Shown: positions 1 through 7,834 of the stretch, one piece after another
How the letters are laid out: the number at the start of each line of letters is the position of its first letter
How positions within the stretch are numbered: position 1 is the first letter of the stretch
From: Nitrosomonadaceae bacterium
GTDB taxonomy: Bacteria > Pseudomonadota > Gammaproteobacteria > Burkholderiales > Nitrosomonadaceae
Assembly: GCA_919902625.1 (NCBI GenBank)
Contig: CAKKRO010000024.1
Location: forward strand, 1 to 34,073
DNA: 34,073 bases
Direction of reading: 5' to 3'
Notes under the pieces: generated by a model
Databases searched by the model: none
What the model saw: the letters and a program-made list of their open reading frames with translations, nothing else
Told to the model about the DNA's origin: nothing
Made by a program: the position numbers and the translations under genes

Positions 1-248
1 CGCTGTTTGCCGGAAAAATCGACGTGGATGAAGAACTGTCCCGCCTGCAAGCGCATCTGGATGAAGTCGAACGCATCCTGAATAAAGGCGGCGCCGCCGG
101 CAAACGGCTCGACTTCATGATGCAGGAACTGCACCGCGAAGCCAACACCATCGGCTCGAAATCGGTGGATCTGGAAATATCCCGGATTTCGATGGAACTC
201 AAGGTAATTATCGAACAAATGCGTGAGCAGGTGCAGAATATTGAGTGA
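1..248 (+). CDS. yicC: YicC family protein, C-terminal fragment (5' truncated by window edge)
   Basis: Open frame continues upstream of the ORF-track ATG at 24 (LFAGKIDVDEELSRLQAHLDEVERIL...GKRLDFMMQELHREANTIGSKS); typical YicC/DUF1732 C-terminus. Confidence 0.9.
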   Translation, partial: LFAGKIDVDEELSRLQAHLDEVERILNKGGAAGKRLDFMMQELHREANTIGSKSVDLEISRISMELKVIIEQMREQVQNIE

Positions 249-312
249 TAGAGGTTAAATAAGTTTAGGTTGATTCGTTTTTTATCGTACACTTTGACTA
301 TCAGAGGCAAGT

Positions 313-1179
313 ATGTTCAATCTACTAGTTACTAGTGGCATCGGCTGGAGTTCCTCCCGTGGAACTATGAGCAGCAGTCGAACTCTCGAATTTACTGAAG
401 AGTATCTCGAAATACAGTTCGCGCCAAATGGAGTACTTGATCTACGCGCTGTAATGGAGTTGCCAACTGTCTTTGCGTGGGAGAACAGTTGGGATGGCAA
501 TCAACCATCAGCTCGAGTTGGAACTCTCACACGCATTCAACTGATCGGCCATGAGTATCAGCTTGAGTATATGTTTGATTCAGACATTCCACCGATCCCT
601 AACTCAATACTGTTCTCCACCGCTGCTGACGACTTGCACATCGACACCAAAAAAGCTAATTTTCCTGAATCTTCTCGCAATCATTGGTCCATTAAAGATG
701 TTGACCTTTTCAAGATCCTGCTAAAACACAGAATCGGTCAATGCTCCAAGCCGAAAGTATTTACCTTTACCGACGAACCTATAAATGATAACTTGGCCGC
801 CGTAATGATGCCATTTGATGCTGCCTTTACGCCGGTTTACAAAGCTCTACAAACCGCTATTGGTGAAGTGGACATGACCTGTCAACGTGCAGATGACATC
901 TGGGAAAACGATCACGTCGTTCAGGATGTCGCTCTCCTGCTCTGTAAAGCAGCAGTCGTTGTTTGCGACCTCAGCGGACGCAATGCCAATGTATTCTATG
1001 AAATGGGCATCGCGCATACGCTTGGCCGGGAGGTTATCCTGATCGCACAATCGGCAACTGATATTCCATTCGACGTGGCAGCAATCAGGCATATCAGATA
1101 TCTGCCAAACGGTGAGGGCCTAGCCAAGTTGAGCGCAGATCTGAAGCGCCGCTTGGAAACCCTGAAAGCACGAAAATAG
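313..1179 (+). CDS. Two-domain protein with C-terminal TIR-like / nucleoside 2-deoxyribosyltransferase-like domain; putative defence effector
   Basis: C-terminal half: VMMPFDAAFTPVYKALQTAI...ADDIWENDHVVQDVALLLCKAAVVVCDLSGRNANVFYEMGIAHTLGREVILIAQSATDIPFD, a Rossmann-like pattern with D(L)SGRNANVFYE(M)G as seen in TIR-like/NDT-like proteins. AGAGG Shine-Dalgarno at about 303-307 supports the ATG at 313. N-terminal ~150 aa not confidently assigned. Confidence 0.72.
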   Translation: MFNLLVTSGIGWSSSRGTMSSSRTLEFTEEYLEIQFAPNGVLDLRAVMELPTVFAWENSWDGNQPSARVGTLTRIQLIGHEYQLEYMFDSDIPPIPNSILFSTAADDLHIDTKKANFPESSRNHWSIKDVDLFKILLKHRIGQCSKPKVFTFTDEPINDNLAAVMMPFDAAFTPVYKALQTAIGEVDMTCQRADDIWENDHVVQDVALLLCKAAVVVCDLSGRNANVFYEMGIAHTLGREVILIAQSATDIPFDVAAIRHIRYLPNGEGLAKLSADLKRRLETLKARK

Positions 1180-1282
1180 CATGAGTGAAACATAGCGAAA
1201 TCAATCAATGGATAGATGGAACGTTGAATAATAGGCTTCGGCGACACTTCACCTATTCTTCAGTCTGCATAAGCCCGCGTAG

Positions 1283-1302
1283 GGCGCAATCCGTATTGCG
1301 CC
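1283..1302. repeat. Short perfect hairpin GGCGCAAT-CCGT-ATTGCGCC (REP-like)
   Basis: 8-bp perfect inverted repeat with 4-nt spacer, flanked by GTAGGG (1279-1284) and CCCTAC (1344-1349). Confidence 0.5.
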
Positions 1303-1413
1303 GAATGAAAACGACACCCGGTGCAATGCATTTTCCTTTTGGTACCCTACAAAACCTTATTCTCGTGTGCATTCCACCCGGAAGGAATTCACACATACTG
1401 GTAAAGTTGCTGC

Positions 1414-1441
1414 TTGAATAACATGCGTACCGTGCTATTAT
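1414..1441 (+). promoter_or_regulatory. Putative sigma70 promoter of higBA (TTGAAT - 16 bp - TATTAT)
   Basis: -35 TTGAAT 1414-1419, -10 TATTAT 1436-1441, followed by palindrome ATGCTAGCAT (1440-1449) that overlaps the higB start codon. Confidence 0.5.
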
Positions 1442-1447
1442 GCTAGC

Positions 1448-1741
1448 ATGATAGTTTCCTTCAAGAATCAAGCGACTGAAGACATTTTTAACGGAAAAAA
1501 CTCCAAGCTGGCTCGTAACTTACTTCCTCAATCTTTGTGGAAAGTGGCTTTCAGAAAGCTGGATCAACTGGATTCAGTTTTGTTTCTGGAGGAATTAAGG
1601 ATACCACCCGGTAACTATCTCGAAAGCCTGTCAGGTGACAGAAAAGGGGAATTCAGTATCCGTATCAACGATCAATATCGGGTTTGCTTCAAATGGAGTG
1701 ATTCAGGCCCTCATAATGTTGAAATTATCGATTATCACTGA
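1448..1741 (+). CDS. higB: HigB/RelE-superfamily toxin of type II toxin-antitoxin system
   Basis: 97 aa; MIVSFKNQATEDIFNGKNSKLARNLLP...RKLDQLDSVLFLEELRIPPGNYLESLSGDRKGEFSIRINDQYRVCFKW...VEIIDYH; directly upstream of a HigA-type antitoxin. Confidence 0.9.
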   Translation: MIVSFKNQATEDIFNGKNSKLARNLLPQSLWKVAFRKLDQLDSVLFLEELRIPPGNYLESLSGDRKGEFSIRINDQYRVCFKWSDSGPHNVEIIDYH

Positions 1742-1757
1742 TAAAGGTCTTGTTACC

Positions 1758-2072
1758 ATGCGCATCCCAACCGATAGAGAACCTACACACCCCGGTGAAA
1801 TGCTTCGCGCCGAATTCTTGCAACCGATGGGCATCAGCCAGCGGGAATTGGCGGAGGCTATCCATGTTCCTTATCAGCGTGTCAACGAGCTGGTCAATCA
1901 AAAACGGGGTGTCACGCCGAGCACGGCGTTAAGATTGGCGAAGTTTTTCAATGTCTCCGCAGATTATTGGCTCAACCTGCAATCCCGCTGGGATTTGTAT
2001 TGGGTTCAACAATCCGAAATGGATGACATTGAATCTATCTCAGACTTTAGTCAGGTAAAAGAATTGGCCTGA
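1758..2072 (+). CDS. higA: HigA-family HTH antitoxin
   Basis: MRIPTDREPTHPGEMLRAEFLQPMGISQRELAEAIHVPYQRVNELVNQKRGVTPSTALRLAKFFNVSADYWLNLQ; the ORF-track start at 1635 lies inside higB, and ATG 1758 gives the canonical HigA N-terminus. Confidence 0.9.
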   Translation: MRIPTDREPTHPGEMLRAEFLQPMGISQRELAEAIHVPYQRVNELVNQKRGVTPSTALRLAKFFNVSADYWLNLQSRWDLYWVQQSEMDDIESISDFSQVKELA

Positions 2073-2264
2073 CAATGTACTCACGGATGCATTACACGCA
2101 CCGTTTAGCTTAGTGTGCGACTCGAAGAGGTAAGCAGGGCTTTGGATAGGCCGGTATCAACACGAGAATGACACAATTCACAGTTAAACAGATGAAATGT
2201 TTGCTGTCACCGTTACTTCTCACCCCCTTTGATTGGCTCCTATTCCTGCATCAATTTAAAAAAA

Positions 2265-2282
2265 CTGTGATTTTTATCACAG
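2265..2282. promoter_or_regulatory. Putative CRP/FNR-superfamily operator CTGTGATTTTTATCACAG
   Basis: Perfect TGTGA-N6-TCACA dyad; a possible -10 TGTAAT lies at 2301-2306. Confidence 0.45.
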
Positions 2283-2555
2283 CATAAATCATTCTGACTC
2301 TGTAATTTTGCTTTCTACTACAAATATAGAACAGAGTTTTGCAAAGATCTTATAAGATTTCCGTTGCACGAAGAGGTAAAGTAATTCCAGGTCTTATGTT
2401 TCAAATGATATTTCAAAATTCCCCGAAGGTTTTTCTATAGTCATCTATGTGGTTTGTAGTTTTAGGCTCTAAAACATCAAAGAGATCAACAATGACAGAA
2501 TCTTCACAGCGGGCAACAAAGTAGTCTATTTTTAAAATGTGAAAGGAGTGTAAAA

Positions 2556-3023
2556 ATGTTAAACAGTAGAAAAATTGAAGATTTGCACCCTCAGGTGCAA
2601 AAGTTATGCAAAGAATTTCTGGCACGATGCGAAGCTGAAGGGATTGAAGTTCTCATTACCAGCACATACCGCGACCATGAATCGCAAGCAGAGCTTTACG
2701 CACAGGGTCGCACCAAACCAGGTTCCGTCGTGACAAACGCCAAACCTGGCCAATCTTGGCACAACTGGCGCGTGGCATTTGACATTGTGCCGCTTCGCCA
2801 TGGAAAGCCAGTTTGGGGCACAGCTGGAAATGGCATAGACAGCGATCCTACGGATGATAATACAGATGATCTGGAATTGTGGCAGCGCATCGGAAAAATA
2901 GGTAAATCCGTGGGACTTGAATGGGCCGGGGATTGGAAAACTTTTCGCGAGTTTCCGCATTTTCAGTATACCGGAGGCCTAACTCTTGCTGAGTTCGCAG
3001 AGGGGAAAACACTTCTAGCCTAA
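2556..3023 (+). CDS. M15-family peptidase / phage-type L-alanyl-D-glutamate endopeptidase (endolysin-like)
   Basis: LITSTYRDHESQAELYAQGRTKPGSVVTNAKPGQSWHNWRVAFDIVP...WAGDWKTFREFPHFQYTGG: metal-binding H/D pattern (SWHNWRVAFD, FPHFQ) of T5-endolysin-like VanY/M15 peptidases. Confidence 0.88.
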   Translation: MLNSRKIEDLHPQVQKLCKEFLARCEAEGIEVLITSTYRDHESQAELYAQGRTKPGSVVTNAKPGQSWHNWRVAFDIVPLRHGKPVWGTAGNGIDSDPTDDNTDDLELWQRIGKIGKSVGLEWAGDWKTFREFPHFQYTGGLTLAEFAEGKTLLA

Positions 3024-3087
3024 CAAGTAAGGTGATTGCACAAGCGAAACGTATCTCAATGATAACTGCGGGATAAGCTTATTCACC

Positions 3088-4206
3088 TCATTGTGTCAAA
3101 GTATCGAGCGCACTGACATACGCCAGTCCCAGAGCATGCGCCACCGCTTCATGCGTCAACCGGCCTTGGCAAACATTCAGACCATTGCGCAAATGCGGAT
3201 CATCCATCAGTGCTTTGCGATAGCCTTTATTGGCCAGCGCCAGGACGAACGGCAAGGTCGCGTTATTCAGGGCAAAGGTGGAGGTGCGCGCGACCGCTCC
3301 GGGCATGTTGGAAACGCAGTAATGCACGACACCGTCTAGGATAAAAATGGGATCGGCCAGCGTGGTGGGTTTGGAGGTGGCGAAACAGCCGCCTTGGTCG
3401 ATTGCAACGTCGACCAGCACGGTGCCGCGATTCATGCGGCTGACCATTTCACGGGTCACCAGTTTGGGGGCGGCGCCTCCGGGAACCAGCACCGCGCCGA
3501 TGACCAGATCGGCGGTTGTAACATGTTCTTCCAGCGCATCTACGGTTGAGAAAACGGTATTGATTCTGGAGCCGTACTGGGAATCCAGTTGCTGCAAGCG
3601 ATGAATCGATTTATCCAGCACGGTCACATGCGCTTCCACGCCCATGGCGATACGGGCGGCATTGGTGCCGACGACACCGCCGCCGAGGACCACGACGCGC
3701 GCCGCAGGCACGCCGGACACACCGCCGAGCAGCATGCCGCGGCCGCCCTGATCCAGTTCCAGCGCATGCGCACCAGCCTGAATCGCCATGCGTCCGGCCA
3801 CTTCGCTCATCGGCGCCAGCAGCGGCAATCCGCCAAAGCTGTCGGTGACTGTTTCGTAGGCGATAGCGATACAGCCGGAATCCATTAAGCTTTTGGCTTG
3901 CACCGGATCAGGCGCGAGGTGCAGATAGGTGAATAGCACCTGCCCTGCGCGCAGCAATGGAAGCTCGGAGGATTGCGGCTCCTTGACTTTGACAATCAGA
4001 TCGGCTTTGGCGTAAATCTCCTGCGGCGTTTCCACGATCTCCGCGCCTGCGTTCCGATACTTGTCATCGCCCAAATCAATTTGCATCCCGGCGTTTTTTT
4101 GCACCATCACATGATGACCGCTGGCAACCAGCTCGCGTACCGCCGGCGGCGTCAATCCCACACGGGATTCATGTATTTTAATTTCCTTAGGCACGCCGAT
4201 ATGCAT
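3088..4206 (-). CDS. ald: Alanine dehydrogenase
   Basis: MHIGVPKEIKIHESRVGLTPPAVRELVASGHHVMVQKNAG...VVLGGGVVGTNAARIAMGVEAHVTVLDKS...DVAIDQGGCFATSKPTTLADP. Confidence 0.95.
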   Translation of the reverse strand: MHIGVPKEIKIHESRVGLTPPAVRELVASGHHVMVQKNAGMQIDLGDDKYRNAGAEIVETPQEIYAKADLIVKVKEPQSSELPLLRAGQVLFTYLHLAPDPVQAKSLMDSGCIAIAYETVTDSFGGLPLLAPMSEVAGRMAIQAGAHALELDQGGRGMLLGGVSGVPAARVVVLGGGVVGTNAARIAMGVEAHVTVLDKSIHRLQQLDSQYGSRINTVFSTVDALEEHVTTADLVIGAVLVPGGAAPKLVTREMVSRMNRGTVLVDVAIDQGGCFATSKPTTLADPIFILDGVVHYCVSNMPGAVARTSTFALNNATLPFVLALANKGYRKALMDDPHLRNGLNVCQGRLTHEAVAHALGLAYVSALDTLTQ

Positions 4207-4227
4207 CTGATTCTCCCTTTCTGTCCG

Positions 4228-4977
4228 TTAAATAATCCCGCCATTAACACCGATATTCTGTCCCGTAATCCAGCGGGCTTCGTCACTGGCCAGAAACAAC
4301 ACCACTTGAGCAATATCATCCGCTTCACCAATCCGCCCCAGGGCTGCCATCGCCGCCATGCGTTCGATGTCCGCCGCGGTTTTGCCCGCGCGGAACAATT
4401 CCGTATCGACCGGACCCGGTGAAACGGTATTGGCGGTGATGCCTCGTTTTCCTGCTTCACGGGCAAAAATCCGCGTCAATTGTTCCACGGCGGCTTTGGT
4501 TGCGGCATAAGCGCCGTATTTGGGCAGCATCAAGCGCGTCACAGTACTGGAAATAGTCACCACGCGCCCATGATCCGCCAGTTTGGTAGCCGCCTCGCGC
4601 AGCATATAAAAAACGCTCTTGAAATTCACGTCGACAATGTGATCAAACTCATCGTCCTGGATGTCCGCGATTTCCTTGAACAGCAGGACTCCGGCGTTAT
4701 TCACCAGAATATCAATCCGTCCGAAATATTCGGAAGCGATTTCAAACAGCTTCCGCACCTCAACAGGATTGCAGACATCGGCTTGCACGGCCCTGCACTC
4801 ACCGCCAGCATCCGAAATAGCGGCACAGATTTTGTCGGCTGCCAACTTATTTTCCACATAATTAATCACGACTTTTGCCCTTGCATTGGCTAAAGTTAAC
4901 GCAATCTCCGCACCGATCCCTCTCGAAGAACCGGTAACAATGGCGACTTTTCCATGCAGAGATTTCATTTTAAGCAT
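4228..4977 (-). CDS. SDR family oxidoreductase
   Basis: GKVAIVTGSSRGIGAEIALTLA...DILVNNAG...YAATKAAVEQLTR...VSPGPVDTEL...DEARWITGQNIGVNGG: classical SDR motifs (TGxxxGIG, NNAG, YxxxK). Confidence 0.92.
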   Translation of the reverse strand: MLKMKSLHGKVAIVTGSSRGIGAEIALTLANARAKVVINYVENKLAADKICAAISDAGGECRAVQADVCNPVEVRKLFEIASEYFGRIDILVNNAGVLLFKEIADIQDDEFDHIVDVNFKSVFYMLREAATKLADHGRVVTISSTVTRLMLPKYGAYAATKAAVEQLTRIFAREAGKRGITANTVSPGPVDTELFRAGKTAADIERMAAMAALGRIGEADDIAQVVLFLASDEARWITGQNIGVNGGII

Positions 4978-5004
4978 CTTCGAATACCAGCGGGTATACC
5001 CTAT

Positions 5005-5658
5005 TTATTCCGATACACCATGGCTTTTAAGAAATTTTACAATATTCTGATGATTGCGTTTTTCTGCCCAGTTGAGCGCGTTGTCGCCGTGCTCATTTTT
5101 AATATTCGGGTCTGCCCCATTGTAAAGCAGGAAGGTCACCGTATCGAAATGATTTCCTCTGACCGCCATCATCAGCGCAGTGGTTCCATTGTCTGAAGTC
5201 GAGTTGATATTTGCTTCAGCGGTCAACAACAATCGAATGGTCTCCAAGTGACCGCCTGAAGCGGCATAAATCAGGGGATTCCATCCGTTGTGATTAATTT
5301 CCGCCCCTCTGATATAAAACTGCCGCACCATTTCGGTCTGGCCATGATAGCTGGCTAACATGATGGCTGTTTCGCCATACCGGTTGCGAATATTCAGTTT
5401 TGCGCCGGCATGGATCAAAAGCTCCGCGAGTTTCAAATTCTTGCTTTGCGCGGCCATCATCAAGGGCGTATACCCTTCCCTATTGGGAATATCAGGACTG
5501 GCGCCTTTCTTCAGTAATGCGGATGCATCTGATACATTCCCCTTTTCTATCGCCCATATCAGGTCCTCCTGAATGCCGGCGGAAACATTGAGCGGCAGGC
5601 AAAAAAGAACTGCCACGGCCAATAGGAATAGAAAACGTGATTTAGGCCGGTCATCCAT
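5005..5658 (-). CDS. Secreted ankyrin-repeat protein
   Basis: Signal-peptide-like N-terminus MDDRPKSRFLFLLAVAVLFCLPLNVSAG followed by tandem ankyrin repeats (REGYTPLMMAAQSKNLKLAELLIHAGAKLN..., DNGTTALMMAVRGNHFDTVTFLLYNGADPN). Start set to the internal ATG (5658) rather than ORF-track 5709; overlaps the tatD 3' end. Confidence 0.85.
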   Translation of the reverse strand: MDDRPKSRFLFLLAVAVLFCLPLNVSAGIQEDLIWAIEKGNVSDASALLKKGASPDIPNREGYTPLMMAAQSKNLKLAELLIHAGAKLNIRNRYGETAIMLASYHGQTEMVRQFYIRGAEINHNGWNPLIYAASGGHLETIRLLLTAEANINSTSDNGTTALMMAVRGNHFDTVTFLLYNGADPNIKNEHGDNALNWAEKRNHQNIVKFLKSHGVSE

Positions 5659-6424
5659 TTCCGGATAGTTTGAATAAGTTAAAAAAATTATCCGTGGTCG
5701 CAGTTGCAATTTCTTCTAACGTTACGGCGCGTAACCGCGCAATCTCTTCCGCTACATGACGCACAAACGCAGGCTGATTTTGTTTGCCGCGAAACGGCAC
5801 CGGCGCAAGATAGGGTGAATCTGTTTCAATCAGCATTCTATCCAATGGAATATTCCTGGCAACTTCTTTTAAGGCTACAGCATTCTTGAATGTCACGATG
5901 CCTGAAAATGAAATATAAAAATTCATCGCCATCGCTTGTTGCGCCACTTCCCAACTCTCGGTAAAGCAATGCATCACCCCGCCCACCTGATCAGCACCCT
6001 CTTCCTGCATAATCCGCAGCGTATCGGCTGCTGCTGAGCGGGTATGAATGATCAACGGTTTATTCACTTTCCGCGCTGCGCGGATATGCTGGCGGAAACG
6101 TTCACGCTGCCATTCCAGATCGCCTTGCAAACGAAAGTAATCTAAACCCGTTTCGCCAATGGCAATCACTTTGGGATGGCGACCCAGATCAGCCAATTCA
6201 GCAGCTTGCGGTTCAATTTCATCTTCGTAATCCGGATGAACTCCGACGGAGGCAAACAAGTTTTCATGCGCTTCCGCCAAAGCGCGTACACGAGGGAAAT
6301 CCGGCAAATTAACACTGACACAAAGTGCGTGCGTCACATGATTTTCCTGCATGTTAAGTAACAGCTCATCCAGATCCTTGGCAAGATCAGGAAAATCAAG
6401 GTGACAATGTGAATCAATAAACAT
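5651..6424 (-). CDS. tatD: TatD family hydrolase
   Basis: MFIDSHCHLDFPDLAKDLDELL...IGETGLDYFRLQGD...PLIIHTRSAAADTL...MHCFTESWEVA...IETDSPYLAPVPFRGKQNQPAFV. Confidence 0.92.
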   Translation of the reverse strand: MFIDSHCHLDFPDLAKDLDELLLNMQENHVTHALCVSVNLPDFPRVRALAEAHENLFASVGVHPDYEDEIEPQAAELADLGRHPKVIAIGETGLDYFRLQGDLEWQRERFRQHIRAARKVNKPLIIHTRSAAADTLRIMQEEGADQVGGVMHCFTESWEVAQQAMAMNFYISFSGIVTFKNAVALKEVARNIPLDRMLIETDSPYLAPVPFRGKQNQPAFVRHVAEEIARLRAVTLEEIATATTDNFFNLFKLSGNG

Positions 6425-6447
6425 GGGAGTAAAAAATCCTTTAAAAA

Positions 6448-6897
6448 TTATAGCGCCCCGCGTAGTGCATCAGCCCAACAATTGGGAGTTTCAAATAATC
6501 GCACCTGCTCGAGTTGAAGATGATTGCCGTAGCTATCCTGATAAGCTTCATCTAAAATACCAAAAGCAATCAAAGCCAGATTTTCTGCGGTGGGCTGAAC
6601 GTCGAGCACAACTGTTTTGTGACCTTCAATGGATTGAAGAAATTGCAATACCCGTGTATCCCCCGAGTAAACCAGAAAAGCATGATCCCATTGATCCACC
6701 AGTACGGATTTGGCAATACGTTTCACTTCCGAGAAATCCATGACCATGCCTTGCTCAGCAACGCCTTCGTCAGCGATAATGTTACCCGATAGTGTAATTT
6801 CGATCTTGTAGCGGTGACCGTGTAAATGGCGGCACTGGCTGTTATGCGTCGAAATACGATGACCGGCATCAAATTCCAGCTTGCGTGTGATTAACAT
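6448..6897 (-). CDS. queD: 6-carboxytetrahydropterin synthase
   Basis: MLITRKLEFDAGHRISTHNSQCRHLHGHRYKIEITLSG...GMVMDFSEVKRI...LDQWDHAFL-like motif (LVDQWDHAFLVY)...PTAENLA: QueD/PTPS signatures. Confidence 0.93.
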   Translation of the reverse strand: MLITRKLEFDAGHRISTHNSQCRHLHGHRYKIEITLSGNIIADEGVAEQGMVMDFSEVKRIAKSVLVDQWDHAFLVYSGDTRVLQFLQSIEGHKTVVLDVQPTAENLALIAFGILDEAYQDSYGNHLQLEQVRLFETPNCWADALRGAL

Positions 6898-6942
6898 ACG
6901 TACAATTTTAATAGCGCGAAATAAACAGGTAGGATTGTAACA

Positions 6943-7803
6943 TTGCCATCAAAATCTGAACGACTGAATACGGCTGATCACAGTCGCGATAACGTTGGGC
7001 TCACTTATGTTTATCCGGTGATCTCACGTCGCGCGGGTGGCGTTTCCATCGGCATCAATCTGAATCCTAACAATGCATGTAACTGGCGATGTGTTTATTG
7101 CCAGGTACCTGATCTTAAACGTGGTTCCGCACCGCGCGTTGATTTAAACAAACTGGAAATTGAATTGCGTTCTTTTCTGCATGAATTGGTCGATGGCGAT
7201 TTCATGCAAAAATATGTGCCATTGGAAGCACGAAAAATTCACGATATTGCTTTGTCCGGTAATGGTGAACCAACCAGTGCGTTGGAATTTGATCAAGTCA
7301 TCGCATTGATTGCCCGTGTAAAAAAAGATTTTAAGTTGCCCGCTGATCTAAAAACAGTGCTCATTACCAATGGCAGTTTAATGAATCGGCCCGCCGTGCA
7401 GGCAGGATTGAAACTGATGGCCGAACTGAATGGAGAAGTCTGGTTCAAATTTGATCGCGCGTTATCCGAAGAAAGACAACACATCAATAATACCCACATA
7501 AGCCTGAAAAGAATTCGCAATCACCTGCAAATCGCAACCTCACTTTGCCCCACCTGGCTACAGACCTGCGTGTTCCAAATAAACGGAGAACCCCCCAGTG
7601 AACTGGAAATCAATGCTTACCTTAAGTTCATCAGGAGCCTAAAAGATGAGGGGTTACCGCTCCAAGGCGTTTTATTGTATGGCATCGCACGCCCTTCTTT
7701 GCAACCCGAAGCGCCATTATTGTCCCGAGTCAGCGAGTCATGGTTAATCGCTTATGGCGAGAAAATCAAAGCGCTGGGCCTGACTGTTAAGCTTAATCCA
7801 TAA
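6943..7803 (+). CDS. Radical SAM protein (TTG start likely; COG0731-like)
   Basis: CNWRCVYC (CX3CX2C) cluster motif, ALSGNGEPT, VLITNGSLMNRPAV; frame begins with TTG at 6943, divergent from queD across a 45-bp spacer. Confidence 0.85.
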   Translation: MPSKSERLNTADHSRDNVGLTYVYPVISRRAGGVSIGINLNPNNACNWRCVYCQVPDLKRGSAPRVDLNKLEIELRSFLHELVDGDFMQKYVPLEARKIHDIALSGNGEPTSALEFDQVIALIARVKKDFKLPADLKTVLITNGSLMNRPAVQAGLKLMAELNGEVWFKFDRALSEERQHINNTHISLKRIRNHLQIATSLCPTWLQTCVFQINGEPPSELEINAYLKFIRSLKDEGLPLQGVLLYGIARPSLQPEAPLLSRVSESWLIAYGEKIKALGLTVKLNP

Positions 7804-7834
7804 TAACTTCCGTTAAATCCGGCATCCAGATTCC

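Noticed and set aside
1185-1471. Short ORFs 1185-1421 (+) and 1253-1471 (-)
   Set aside because: They cover the REP-like hairpin and higBA promoter; no recognisable protein features.
3091-4422. Several + strand ORFs (3091-3339, 3347-3604, 3589-3888, 3973-4422) antisense to ald and the SDR gene
   Set aside because: Shadow ORFs in a codon-biased region: compositionally odd (His/Arg-rich) translations with no recognisable family, fully opposite well-supported CDSs.
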